Shown: piece after piece, positions 26,133 to 34,282 of the stretch
Layout: every line of letters begins with the position of its first letter
Position numbering within the stretch: position 1 is the first letter of the stretch
Origin: Candidatus Poribacteria bacterium
GTDB taxonomy: Bacteria > Poribacteria > WGA-4E > WGA-3G
Length of the DNA stretch: 64,000 nt
NCBI GenBank assembly: GCA_958295945.1
Contig: OY282386.1
Location: 1,813,371-1,877,370 of the forward strand
Reading direction: 5' to 3'
Translations under genes and position numbers: made by a program
The notes under the pieces: generated by a model
The model's database searches: none
What the model saw: the letters and a program-made list of their open reading frames with translations, nothing else
Told to the model about the DNA's origin: nothing

Positions 26133-27482
26133 TTGCAAACAGGTGAATTTTCAAAAGACTATGTTGAACAAATAGCGCGTGATGAACCGCAGTGGATGCG
26201 TGACAGACGGTTGGAAGCATACTCGCTTTACGAATCGTTACCAATGCCGCATACAACTGAAGATGATACATGGCGACGCACTGTAGATATGCGGACACAG
26301 GATTATTGGCGACGTACGCGTCGAAATCTACGCGGATTCGCTATTGACAACTATCGTCCAGTTTCTAAAACAAATGGTAGTGCACCAGTTACAGGAGAAG
26401 ATGAAGCGGGGATTTTCGTCCAAATTGATGGTTCCACCAAACACATCCATCTGTCTCCTGAATTAGAGAAAAAGGATGTCTACTTCGCTGACCTTCATAC
26501 GGCTATAAAAGAACGCGGAGACCTAATTCGTGACTACTTCATGACAAAGGCGGTCACGATAGAAACATCCCTAAAAAGTGGGAATTTTGCGAGTCATAAC
26601 GCCTTTGACGCACTTCATGGGGCATTTTGGAATGGTGGATATGTCCTCCACATCCCGAAAGGTGTCAGGATAGAAGACCCAATACGGATATTTATTGAAC
26701 TATCTGAAAACCAGCATGCGGATCTATCACATGTCCTCCTTATCGCTGAAGAGGATAGTCAAGCGGTTATTATAGAAGATAATGCGTCTGCAAAGTCGGA
26801 TTCAGAAGGTTTCCACTGTGGTGCGGTTGAGCTATTTGCCGGACAGAATGCCAATGTCACCTATGTTCAGGTGCAACACTGGAACCGACAGGTCTGGAAT
26901 TTCGCATCACAACGTGCCGTTGTTAGCAAAGATGCACAGATCACATGGGTTACTGCTACTTTCGGTGGACGATTAAGTAAGCTAAATCAAGCAATTGTTT
27001 TGGATGGCACTGGTAGTAATGCACAACTATTAGGGTTGGCTTTCACCGATGCACGGCAACATTTAGATGTTAGCACCGCACAGGAACATTTATCCCCCTA
27101 TACTTCAAGCGACCTTCTTTATAGAACTGTCTTGAAGGATAGATCACAGACCGCGTGGGGTGGAAATATCTATGTGTATCCCGGGGCAAACTATACCGAT
27201 GCATATCAGAAAAATGACAATCTGCTATTGAGTGAACGCGCACATGCGGATACGCTGCCCGGATTAGAGATTGAGGCGCATGAAGTCCGATGCACACACG
27301 GCGCAACTGCTGGACAGATTGATGCTGATCAAGTCTTCTACTTGATGAGTCGTGGTATACCTTACGATTTAGCAGAAAAACTAATTGTTGATGGATTTTT
27401 TGAACCTGTCATGGAACGTATACCTATGCAGGCAGTCCGAGAAGAAATGCAAGAATTTGTCTCACGCAAATTAGGAACATAA
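26133..27482 (+). CDS. sufD: Fe-S cluster assembly protein SufD
   Basis: A 449-residue SufD, homologous to SufB in its C-terminal beta-helix: FWNGGYVLHIPKGVRIEDPI, LIAEEDSQAVIIEDN, KNDNLLLSERAHADTLPGLE and HEVRCTHGATAGQIDADQVF (with the functional Cys/His pair) are all present. The predicted start is TTG at 26133 with GAGG upstream. It is the partner of SufB and SufC in the scaffold complex. The 62-bp gap to sufB includes a short repeat-like sequence (GGTCTCTGGGCC) of the kind scattered in this genome. Confidence 0.97.
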   Translation: MQTGEFSKDYVEQIARDEPQWMRDRRLEAYSLYESLPMPHTTEDDTWRRTVDMRTQDYWRRTRRNLRGFAIDNYRPVSKTNGSAPVTGEDEAGIFVQIDGSTKHIHLSPELEKKDVYFADLHTAIKERGDLIRDYFMTKAVTIETSLKSGNFASHNAFDALHGAFWNGGYVLHIPKGVRIEDPIRIFIELSENQHADLSHVLLIAEEDSQAVIIEDNASAKSDSEGFHCGAVELFAGQNANVTYVQVQHWNRQVWNFASQRAVVSKDAQITWVTATFGGRLSKLNQAIVLDGTGSNAQLLGLAFTDARQHLDVSTAQEHLSPYTSSDLLYRTVLKDRSQTAWGGNIYVYPGANYTDAYQKNDNLLLSERAHADTLPGLEIEAHEVRCTHGATAGQIDADQVFYLMSRGIPYDLAEKLIVDGFFEPVMERIPMQAVREEMQEFVSRKLGT

Positions 27483-27592
27483 ATCAATTAACTTGATATG
27501 TAACGCGAGGTCTCAGTGCCTTGCATTTATGACATAAGCTTAAGCCTTCAAATCAAACTATGGTGAAGTATGAAAATAATTATACACACCAC

Positions 27593-27658
27593 TGTAGGAG
27601 CGATCTCCGAATCGCGATTTAATTCAGTGATTATCGGGAATCGGAGTTCCCTCCTACA
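27593..27658. repeat. Intergenic imperfect palindrome
   Basis: TGTAGGAG-CGATCTCCGAATCGCGAT... pairs with ...ATCGGGAATCGGAGTT-CCCTCCTACA across about 66 bp. A sequence of the same style (CGCGAGGTCTCAGTGCC) lies at 27503-27520. These resemble the other GC-rich palindromes of the window and no gene is in the 27483-27710 gap. Confidence 0.6.
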
Positions 27659-27710
27659 ATTCCTAATGTTCATTTAATTCTAAATTCTACCATAATAAGG
27701 AGTAATTACA

Positions 27711-28052
27711 ATGAATCAACCAAAAATAATCGCCTATATGAAACCTGTCTGTGGCTGGAGCAATGGTGTCCGTGCCATTTTCGCCAAATATAAATTGGAT
27801 TATGAAGACAGAGATATTATTAACGACGAGAACAACTATCGTGAAATGGTGCAAAAGACACGGCAGCCTTATCAACCGTGCGTCCAAATTGATGACGTTA
27901 TGCTTGCAGATGTCAGTGGAGATGAAGTGGAAGCATATCTGCTTGAGGAAGGCATTGTCGCACAAAACGCAGCTGAAACCGATGTCCCGACTGATCAGGC
28001 ATGCGAAAGCCACGATACAGCTCCTGTCAATATCGGCTTTCCAAGCAGGTAA
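27711..28052 (+). CDS. Glutaredoxin-family protein
   Basis: A 113-residue protein with a glutaredoxin fold: YMKPVCGWSNGV carries a monothiol C-G-W-S site (CGFS-like, as in monothiol glutaredoxins that carry Fe-S clusters), QPYQPCVQIDDVMLAD holds the TVP-like cis-proline region. The C-terminal 25 residues beyond the domain are unstructured and include one more cysteine. AAGGAG lies upstream. Its place between sufD and sufS supports a role in Fe-S cluster transfer. Confidence 0.85.
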   Translation: MNQPKIIAYMKPVCGWSNGVRAIFAKYKLDYEDRDIINDENNYREMVQKTRQPYQPCVQIDDVMLADVSGDEVEAYLLEEGIVAQNAAETDVPTDQACESHDTAPVNIGFPSR

Positions 28053-28121
28053 ATGACTTTGATCATAGATGAGGTTTTCATACCTCACTATCACTAATGT
28101 TGAAGTGGTTATAGATAGTTT

Positions 28122-28721
28122 ATGTCAATATTTTACCGAGGGGCGGGGATTGATACTTACTGGTACCATAACAATCCAATGGAGGTTGGTTTTGCAGCAA
28201 GAGCACCGGAAGTGACACCTACAACTGTCCGAATAATGCAACATATTTCAAGAGGAACCAGCAATAGTCCTTTTGTTTCGTTAACTCTTTCGTATGCTGT
28301 AGCTCGAGATTATGCATTATTAAGTAGCCCTGAGATTCCTACGGCAAGAAAACCTGCATATGTATATGAGGTAGAGTTGCAGGATCAGTTGCCTTCTGGG
28401 CTTAAGCTGCTAGATCCGGTTAAGGAAGTGGCACAGACACTACCTTCTCCACCTATTATTGGACCTACTTATCAGCATGATGGGGTACCAGAATTCCTGT
28501 TAGGCGTTGTAGATCCAAGAAATATGAGCCATTTTCTGGTCCAGCATTCCCCGCAGCCTCCATCAAGTGAAGGTACGCCTCGTTCACCTAATTTGTCTCT
28601 TGAATTAGAAACATTCGTCAGAGCCTTACGAGACGCAGAAATTCTGGCATACGGAGCAATTCCCCCAACCTGTGTTGTAAACTGTTTTGATGTCCATGTT
28701 GATATGTACCACTCATTGTAA
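28122..28721 (+). CDS. Candidate ADP-ribosyltransferase-like protein
   Basis: A 199-residue protein without a signal peptide. FYRGAG at residue 4 and SPFVSLTLSYAVARDYAL at about 49-66 follow the Arg...Ser-Thr-Ser pattern of the R-S-E class of ADP-ribosyltransferases, and PEFLLGVVD near residue 126 could give the catalytic glutamate. The C-terminal third is helical and unassigned. The following gene, 15 bp downstream, is small and could be its antitoxin or partner. The fold assignment is by pattern only; the middle residue is Leu-Thr where many toxins have Thr-Ser. It lies inside the suf island. Confidence 0.55.
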   Translation: MSIFYRGAGIDTYWYHNNPMEVGFAARAPEVTPTTVRIMQHISRGTSNSPFVSLTLSYAVARDYALLSSPEIPTARKPAYVYEVELQDQLPSGLKLLDPVKEVAQTLPSPPIIGPTYQHDGVPEFLLGVVDPRNMSHFLVQHSPQPPSSEGTPRSPNLSLELETFVRALRDAEILAYGAIPPTCVVNCFDVHVDMYHSL

Positions 28722-28736
28722 ATAAGGAACAAATTC

Positions 28737-29045
28737 ATGAAACATATAGTTGATAATGTCAATAAACTTGAACTCACGTTCAAGACAATTGACTTGGAAG
28801 GACGAGTCCCTGGCACCGACACCATTGAGTTTTTGAGCGTAGAAGAACCCTATAAGGAAGGTCGTAGATATAGTCCATTTGTGAGAGTACGTTACGCACT
28901 TAACGGCGAGAAACAGGATAAAGCCTTTCCGTTGGATGTTGACAAGGGGATATTCCTCGCAATTGATGATGGTGTGTTAGAAGAAAAACTACGACCAATT
29001 GCCCCGAAGATAGTTGAGATTCTTCAGGAACATGCTGCACATTAA
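28737..29045 (+). CDS. Small protein, possible partner of the ADP-ribosyltransferase-like gene
   Basis: A 102-residue soluble acidic alpha/beta protein (KHIVDNVNKLELTFKTIDLE..FPLDVDKGIFLAIDDGV..KIVEIL). It starts 15 bp after the preceding gene with AAGGAAC upstream. No known family is recognised. Size and placement fit an immunity or antitoxin protein, but this is only inference. Confidence 0.6.
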   Translation: MKHIVDNVNKLELTFKTIDLEGRVPGTDTIEFLSVEEPYKEGRRYSPFVRVRYALNGEKQDKAFPLDVDKGIFLAIDDGVLEEKLRPIAPKIVEILQEHAAH

Positions 29046-29335
29046 TAAGTTGATTGGAAGATATGAAGTTTATATGTAAGCATGAGTTTGATGAGAGAAA
29101 TATTAACCTTATTTTGCATAAAATCTTACTTACATAAGGAAGGTTCGTGCGGTTTCTTAACCAATTCAGAATACCAAACGCGTATTCTGACGAAATACAA
29201 AGTATGATTTATCAATCTTCAATTAAATTAACGAAAAACACCATATATCAAGACATAAAAAATAAATCAAAACCGTACCAATGTTAATTATTATGTGGAA
29301 AATAGATAATCTGAGTTGAAATTACGGAGCGTCCT

Positions 29336-29461
29336 ATGAAACTATCAGAAAATCCAAAAATCGTCCAGACTCTCAAGCGAATTCTGAAAGATTATGATTA
29401 TCTGAAATATAATGAAAAAAAATTAATACCATCAATACGGAGAATATCATGGATACCATAA
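29336..29461 (+). CDS. Possible 41-residue leader or antitoxin-like small protein
   Basis: ATG 29336 has CGGAG at the right distance and the frame (MKLSENPKIVQTLKRILKDY..) runs to a TAA at 29461, overlapping the start of the Uma2 gene by 13 bp, which would couple their translation. The composition is basic and helical. The stretch 29046-29335 before it is AT-rich, has one small hairpin (29166-29190) and no other gene. Low confidence that it is expressed. Confidence 0.4.
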   Translation: MKLSENPKIVQTLKRILKDYDYLKYNEKKLIPSIRRISWIP

Positions 29462-30288
29462 CAGACTTTGAAATCAAACAGAAAAAATATATGCCAATCT
29501 TTCCAAAAGCAAGTGGCAAACCGACTGTCTATATTGAAGGTTATCCGTGCGAGGACGACGAACCTATGGCTGAAACCGATTTTCACGCTGAACAGATTAT
29601 AACATTATCCGATCAACTCAAACGATATTTTGCAATCAACGAGTTGGTTCACATCGCAGTAGACAGTTTTATCTACTATCGTGAAGGAGACATCACAAAA
29701 TGTGTCGCTCCTGATATTTATATTGTTTTTGGTGTAGATAAATACCCGCTACGTCGTAGTTTCTATACGTGGGCAGAAGGGACAGTACCTGTTACTGTTA
29801 TTGAGTTTCTCTCTGATTCAACTGCAAATCATGATAGACATGAAAAAGTTGACCTGTACCTGAACGATATAGGCGTTCAAGAATACTTCATTCATCAACC
29901 GGAATTGAAAAAGTCACCAGAGTTTCGCGGATGGAAGCGGAGCACATCGGGTAACATTATTGAGATAGACTCAGATGCAGAAGGTAGTCTGTTCAGTGCA
30001 GAGTTAAATCTCTGGTTTCGGTGGGAGGAACAACAGGAAAGCCATGTTAGACTTTTGCGTCCATATCTACCTGATGGCACTCCGATTGCAACTTCTTTAG
30101 AAGAACAACATCTGAAAGAGGCGGCAGAGGCACGTTTAGAAGAAGAAGCACTTCTGAGAGAAGTAGAAACACAACGACGACAAGCAGCAGAAACACAAGC
30201 TACAGAAGAAGCACAAAGAAATCAGGAATTAGAAGCGGAAGTAGAACGACTCCGCAAACAACTTGCTAACCGTCAAAACGACAATTGA
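29449..30288 (+). CDS. Uma2 family PD-(D/E)xK nuclease-like protein with C-terminal coiled coil
   Basis: A 279-residue protein. Residues 35-190 match Uma2/DUF820: VAPDIYIVFG (catalytic Asp), PVTVIEFLSDST (E-x-S variant of E-x-K) and DLYLNDIGVQEYFIHQP. The C-terminal 80 residues are a charged coiled coil (EEALLREVETQRRQAAE..). Uma2 genes are abundant in cyanobacteria and some other phyla, often in many copies; nuclease activity is predicted but biological roles are unclear. It lies between the candidate toxin pair and sufS. Confidence 0.86.
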   Translation: MDTITDFEIKQKKYMPIFPKASGKPTVYIEGYPCEDDEPMAETDFHAEQIITLSDQLKRYFAINELVHIAVDSFIYYREGDITKCVAPDIYIVFGVDKYPLRRSFYTWAEGTVPVTVIEFLSDSTANHDRHEKVDLYLNDIGVQEYFIHQPELKKSPEFRGWKRSTSGNIIEIDSDAEGSLFSAELNLWFRWEEQQESHVRLLRPYLPDGTPIATSLEEQHLKEAAEARLEEEALLREVETQRRQAAETQATEEAQRNQELEAEVERLRKQLANRQNDN

Positions 30289-30304
30289 ATCTGTTGGATA
30301 TAAT

Positions 30305-31564
30305 ATGACACAAAAAACAATGCACACCTCCGACTTTAGACCACTTGATGTCCAAGCCATACGCGGAGATTTTCCTATTTTCTCCGACACACCACCGTTA
30401 GCATTTCTTGACAGTGCCGCGTCAACACAAACACCGCGTCCTGTCGTTGAAGCGATGGACGCATATTATGATACGTATCGTTCTAATATACATCGTGGCA
30501 TATATCGGATTTCAGAGGAAGCAACAGAACAGCATGAGAATGCACGTAAAAAATTAGCACACCTAATTAACGCACCACGCACATCTCAAATTGTCTTCAC
30601 GCGGAATACAACAGAATCTATCAATCTTGTCGCATATAGTTGGGGGAGTATAAATATTAGTCAAGGTGATGAGATCGTTCTTACCGACCTTGAGCATCAT
30701 AGCAACCTTGTCCCGTGGCAAATGCTTGCACAACGCACTGGTGCTACACTCAGATATCTTGAAATAACCGATCAAGGATTACTTGACTTCACACAACTTC
30801 AGGACCTGCTATCTGAAAAAACCAAATTGGTCGCAATTACACATGTTTCAAACGTATTAGGAACAATCAATCCGATTCAGTCTGTTATAGATGCTGCGCA
30901 CGCTGCTGGTGCGAAAGTCCTAATAGATGCCGCGCAATCCGTTCCACATTTTCATGTGGATGTTCAGCAACTGGATTGTGATTTTCTTGCTTTTTCTGGA
31001 CATAAGATGTGCGGTCCGACAGGTGTCGGTGTGCTATACGGCAAATTGGACCTACTTGAAGAGATGCCTCCATTTCTTGGTGGCGGATCTATGATACGTT
31101 CTGTTGAACGGGACATCTCAACTTATGCAGATGTGCCTGCAAAGTTTGAGGCAGGCACGCCGAGTATCGCAGAAGCAATCGGTCTCGGTGCTGCCGCAGA
31201 TTATATTACACAAGCAGGTTTAGCATCCATTCATGTCCATGAACAAGAACTTATAAAATATGCACATGATCGTCTACAGGATATTGAAGGCATTACAATA
31301 TATGGACCAGCACCACATCAGAAAGCAGGTGTTATTTCCTTTAATATAGATGGCATCCATCCGCATGATGTTGCTGGAATTTTGGATACACATAACATTG
31401 CTATTCGCGCAGGACATCACTGTGCACAACCGTTAATGAAAAAATTAGATGTTATTGCAACTGCTCGTGCCAGTTTCTACTTATACAACACACTCGAAGA
31501 TGTAGATCGCTTATATGAAGCACTCCAGAAGGCACAAGCACTTATGATACGGAGAAAACAATGA
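30305..31564 (+). CDS. sufS: Cysteine desulfurase SufS
   Basis: A 419-residue PLP enzyme. It takes sulfur from L-cysteine for Fe-S assembly. The PLP lysine is in FSGHKMCGPTG, HHSNLVPWQ contacts PLP, and RAGHHCAQPLM carries the catalytic cysteine of group II (SufS/CsdA) desulfurases. The frame is open from 30263, inside the Uma2 gene, but homology begins at about ATG 30305. Its stop overlaps sufU by an ATGA. Confidence 0.97.
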   Translation: MTQKTMHTSDFRPLDVQAIRGDFPIFSDTPPLAFLDSAASTQTPRPVVEAMDAYYDTYRSNIHRGIYRISEEATEQHENARKKLAHLINAPRTSQIVFTRNTTESINLVAYSWGSINISQGDEIVLTDLEHHSNLVPWQMLAQRTGATLRYLEITDQGLLDFTQLQDLLSEKTKLVAITHVSNVLGTINPIQSVIDAAHAAGAKVLIDAAQSVPHFHVDVQQLDCDFLAFSGHKMCGPTGVGVLYGKLDLLEEMPPFLGGGSMIRSVERDISTYADVPAKFEAGTPSIAEAIGLGAAADYITQAGLASIHVHEQELIKYAHDRLQDIEGITIYGPAPHQKAGVISFNIDGIHPHDVAGILDTHNIAIRAGHHCAQPLMKKLDVIATARASFYLYNTLEDVDRLYEALQKAQALMIRRKQ

Positions 31565-31950
31565 ACATTTATCAGGAAGAACTACTTGACCACTACGAAA
31601 ATCCCTGCAACTATGGCACATTACCGAACCCCGATATTTCACACGAGGAAGATAATCCATTATGTGGGGACAGGATTCGGATGGACCTACTTGTTGAGGA
31701 TGATATAATCAAAGAGGTGCGGTTTTGTGGACATGGGTGTACAATCAGTCTAGCTGCCGCATCTATGCTGACAGAAAAGATTGAAGGTAAGACTCTCACA
31801 GAAATTAAGAATCTCTCCCGAGACGATATTATGGATATGATAGGTATTCCGTTGGGACCCGTCCGTGTGAAATGTGCATTATTAGCACTCAAAGTTCTTA
31901 AAGCTGGAGCTTACGGTATTAAAGGTTGGCCTGGGGAAGAAGGGGAATAA
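31561..31950 (+). CDS. sufU: SufU-type sulfur acceptor/zinc protein
   Basis: A 129-residue IscU/SufU-fold protein. NPLCGDRI, CGHGCTISLAAASML and VKCALLALKVL give the three conserved cysteines; GDRI has the aspartate ligand. The insertion of about 15 residues between the second and third cysteines (LSRDDIMDMIG) indicates SufU, the zinc protein that takes sulfur from SufS, more than IscU. Coupled to sufS by the ATGA overlap. Confidence 0.93.
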   Translation: MNIYQEELLDHYENPCNYGTLPNPDISHEEDNPLCGDRIRMDLLVEDDIIKEVRFCGHGCTISLAAASMLTEKIEGKTLTEIKNLSRDDIMDMIGIPLGPVRVKCALLALKVLKAGAYGIKGWPGEEGE

Positions 31951-31973
31951 GGAGAATAAGGAGATACAACGTA

Positions 31974-32210
31974 ATGAATGACAATATAACTGCATCACAA
32001 AAGAATGAAGTTACAATGAATGTTGAACATTTGGAAAATCTAATTCGTAAAGTCATTCGGGAAGAATTGATAAAGTTTTCCGCACAAGAACTGGGTATTT
32101 TTCAACTTGATAAAGAATCACAACTTTATAATGATATGGAAGATATTCTAAAACGTAAAGAATCCGGTCAGTTGATATTTTACACTCACGAAGAAATCTG
32201 GAATGAATAA
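31974..32210 (+). CDS. Antitoxin of a RelE-type toxin-antitoxin pair
   Basis: A 78-residue helical protein (VEHLENLIRKVIREELIKF..DMEDILKRKESGQ). It overlaps the downstream RelE-like toxin by 8 bp, which is typical of toxin-antitoxin operons. AAGGAGA precedes ATG 31974; the longer frame from 31926 has no support. The end THEEIWNE is common in this antitoxin type. Confidence 0.75.
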   Translation: MNDNITASQKNEVTMNVEHLENLIRKVIREELIKFSAQELGIFQLDKESQLYNDMEDILKRKESGQLIFYTHEEIWNE

Positions 32211-32532
32211 TTATCAAGTAGTTTATGAAGATCGATTTGATCGTAATCTTAAACGTTTTTCAAGTCTGCGACAACGAATTCGTCGAAAAGTTGAGCAAAT
32301 TCTTGTTGATCCTTATGATCGCACGGAACAACTCGGTAAGGTTTCTGGTGGATTAGACTTACGAGGGTGTCATAGCTCCCGAATAGATAGAAATTTTAGG
32401 ATAATTTTTGTTATATGTGAGGAATGTCAATTGGTCAAAGAATGTCTGTACTGTTATTGTGAAGGAAGCGATGAAAAAACTGTTGTTTTTTTGACTGTAG
32501 GACCACATTCCCGTGCTTATACAATGAATTAA
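32203..32532 (+). CDS. RelE/ParE-superfamily toxin
   Basis: A 109-residue protein. LRGCHSSRIDRNFRIIFVIC is the typical core of this toxin superfamily, and DRFDRNLKRFSSLRQRIRRKVEQI makes the N-terminal helices. RelE-type toxins cut mRNA at the ribosome; ParE-type poison gyrase; this group is closer to RelE/YafQ by its R-x-D-x-x-F-R-I pattern. It ends with VGPHSRAY (His near the C terminus). Paired with the preceding antitoxin and placed between sufU and the Rieske gene. Confidence 0.82.
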   Translation: MNNYQVVYEDRFDRNLKRFSSLRQRIRRKVEQILVDPYDRTEQLGKVSGGLDLRGCHSSRIDRNFRIIFVICEECQLVKECLYCYCEGSDEKTVVFLTVGPHSRAYTMN

Positions 32533-32605
32533 GACAACACTTAACAGATTTCACAGATCTACATCATCAAGGCTTGCACAGTGAGGAAGATGAAAAAGGA
32601 TTACT

Positions 32606-32917
32606 ATGGCAGAATATTATAAAGTTGCGAATGTAAGTGAAGTGCCTGAAGGCACAAAAAAAATAGTTGAAGTAGATTTCGTTCCTGTGCTACTCTTTAA
32701 CATTAAAGGTGAGTACTTTGCAATGGAGGATGTTTGCACACATGATGGCGGTCCTCTCGGTGAAGGCTTTTTGGAAGGTGAGGAAATTGAATGCCCCCGT
32801 CACGGAGCACGATTCTGTGTTAAAACCGGAAAAGCACTTTGTATGCCTGCGGTTGAAGACATTGAATGCTTTCCCGTCAAAGTTGAAGACGACGAAATTC
32901 TAGTTAGTATTGACTGA
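32606..32917 (+). CDS. Rieske-type [2Fe-2S] ferredoxin
   Basis: A 103-residue Rieske domain with CTHDGGPLGEG and CPRHGARFC, the C-x-H...C-x-x-H cluster ligands. It is of the small ferredoxin type found in suf operons and in dioxygenase systems; here the place in the Fe-S island supports the first. GGATTACT lies upstream of the ATG. Confidence 0.92.
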   Translation: MAEYYKVANVSEVPEGTKKIVEVDFVPVLLFNIKGEYFAMEDVCTHDGGPLGEGFLEGEEIECPRHGARFCVKTGKALCMPAVEDIECFPVKVEDDEILVSID

Positions 32918-33000
32918 CACTATTTTGAAACAGAATTTTATTTATAGTCCAGTTTAGAATTAAGAAGACATTTCAATGCACTTGCAAGTACCACAAGTCC

Positions 33001-33026
33001 CGTAGGGGCGAGGTTTCCTCGCCCTC
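33001..33026. repeat. GC-rich intergenic palindrome
   Basis: CGTAGGGGCGAGGTTTCCTCGCCCTC, a palindrome of GGGCGAGG / CCTCGCCC with loop TTT. Nearly the same as the copy at 1873-1897. Confidence 0.7.
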
Positions 33027-33082
33027 TGAGACGTGTCCTATTAATTGTAAATTCCACTATACTATATTTGGAGGAAAGGATA

Positions 33083-33382
33083 ATGGTAACAGAAGAATCT
33101 GTATACGAAGCAATCAAAGAAATTATTGACCCCGAAATTGGAATCAATATCGTTGACATGGGATTAATCTACGATGTTGATATCAACGACACGACCATTG
33201 ATATCACAATGACCTTAACAAGCCCTGGATGTCCGGCTGGCGGGCAGCTTGTCAACGGTACGCAGCACGTCACACAGCAATTGGATGGTGTTGAAGAAGT
33301 TAATGTCAGTGTTGTCTGGACTCCGAGATGGACTCCTGAACTGATGAGTGAAGACGCGAAAGACGAACTCGGAATATTCTGA
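33083..33382 (+). CDS. sufT: MIP18/DUF59 family Fe-S carrier (SufT-like)
   Basis: A 99-residue DUF59 protein: VYEAIKEIIDPEIGINIVDMGLI, MTLTSPGCPAGGQL (conserved cysteine) and VVWTPRWTPELMSEDAKDELGIF are standard. Such proteins (SufT, PaaD-like, MIP18) help load Fe-S clusters into target proteins. GGAGG precedes ATG 33083; the longer TTG start at 33068 contains this ribosome binding site and is rejected. The gene name is given on context. Confidence 0.9.
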   Translation: MVTEESVYEAIKEIIDPEIGINIVDMGLIYDVDINDTTIDITMTLTSPGCPAGGQLVNGTQHVTQQLDGVEEVNVSVVWTPRWTPELMSEDAKDELGIF

Positions 33383-33400
33383 CAAATTTATGAGGACCTA

Positions 33401-33646
33401 ATGGAATACAAAATTCCTCTTGTTCTGACACCGCAACCTGAAGGTGGTTATACAGTAACTTCTCCACTGTTGCCAGAATTGGTTACCGAAGGTGATTCGT
33501 TAGACGAGTCATTAGAAAACGTCAAAGATGCTTTTCAAGCAGTCATTGAACTCTATCAAGAATTAGGCCGTTCATTACCAGAAAATATTCAGATTTCTGA
33601 TAAAAACAGTCTCATGTGGTTCGAAACTGTGGTATCTGCATCGTGA
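33401..33646 (+). CDS. hicB: HicB-family antitoxin
   Basis: An 81-residue protein with the partial RNase-H fold of HicB: VLTPQPEGGYTVTSPLLPELVTEGDSLDE then ENVKDAFQAVIELYQELGRSLPE. It lacks a clear C-terminal DNA-binding domain. Its stop (GTGA) overlaps the HicA start. HicB-first order, the reverse of the E. coli arrangement. Confidence 0.85.
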   Translation: MEYKIPLVLTPQPEGGYTVTSPLLPELVTEGDSLDESLENVKDAFQAVIELYQELGRSLPENIQISDKNSLMWFETVVSAS

Positions 33647-33855
33647 AATATAGAGAAGTTTCTCAAAAATTAACAACCCTTGGTTGTCAAGAACGGAAGA
33701 GAAAAACTGGTGGATCACATAGGAAATGGTATAATCCTAATACCCAACAAGGTACTGTTGTTCCTGATTGGGGAAGACGAGATCTGAAATTAGGAACGAT
33801 TCGTTCTGTTGTCCGTCAATTGGGAATCAATTGGCAAGATTTCCGAGACGCATAA
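33643..33855 (+). CDS. hicA: HicA-family toxin
   Basis: A 70-residue double-stranded-RNA-binding-like toxin that cuts mRNA. The start is GTG 33643, overlapping hicB by four bases. The core is CQERKRKTGGSHRKWYNP with the catalytic histidine in GGSH, then DLKLGTIRSVVRQLGI. With hicB it forms a toxin-antitoxin pair inserted between the DUF59 and DUF971 genes. Confidence 0.84.
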   Translation: MKYREVSQKLTTLGCQERKRKTGGSHRKWYNPNTQQGTVVPDWGRRDLKLGTIRSVVRQLGINWQDFRDA

Positions 33856-33886
33856 TGAACATAGTTATTTGATAGTCATTTGTGTA

Positions 33887-34282
33887 ATGAATAAAGACTG
33901 TAATAATCCCAAACTACTCAAAAAACATGACAACGCCTTTCAAATAGAGTGGAAGGATGGACATGTCAGTTGGTATCCATACCACTATCTCAGGCAGATG
34001 TGTCCGTGTGCTGAATGTGCCATCATCCGACATGAAGGTAAGGATGTTCACTCTCTATTTTCACCACAGGGGGACGGAGATATAACACTGATTGAAGTAT
34101 CAGAGGATATTCAACCGATAGATATTCAGTTGGTTGGTCGTTACGCACTCCAGTTCAGCTGGGATGATGGACATAATACTGGGATTTATCCGTTTGAAAT
34201 CCTGCGTGAGACATGTCCGTGCACGGAATGTGCACCATTACCACCTGAACATATTGAGGAAATATCCAATAATGCAGACTAG
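33887..34282 (+). CDS. Tandem DUF971 domain protein
   Basis: A 131-residue protein made of two copies of the DUF971 (gamma-butyrobetaine hydroxylase N-terminal-like) domain: EWKDGHVSWYPYHYLRQMCPCAECA (residues 21-45) and SWDDGHNTGIYPFEILRETC followed by PCTECA (about 93-118). Each copy keeps the W-D/K-DGH and C-P-C-x-E-C zinc-like motif. DUF971 is often fused to or beside Fe-S carrier proteins (Mrp/ApbC), which agrees with the location. A tandem form is not one I have met before. The start is set at ATG 33887 since earlier sequence is hicA in another frame. Confidence 0.85.
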   Translation: MNKDCNNPKLLKKHDNAFQIEWKDGHVSWYPYHYLRQMCPCAECAIIRHEGKDVHSLFSPQGDGDITLIEVSEDIQPIDIQLVGRYALQFSWDDGHNTGIYPFEILRETCPCTECAPLPPEHIEEISNNAD

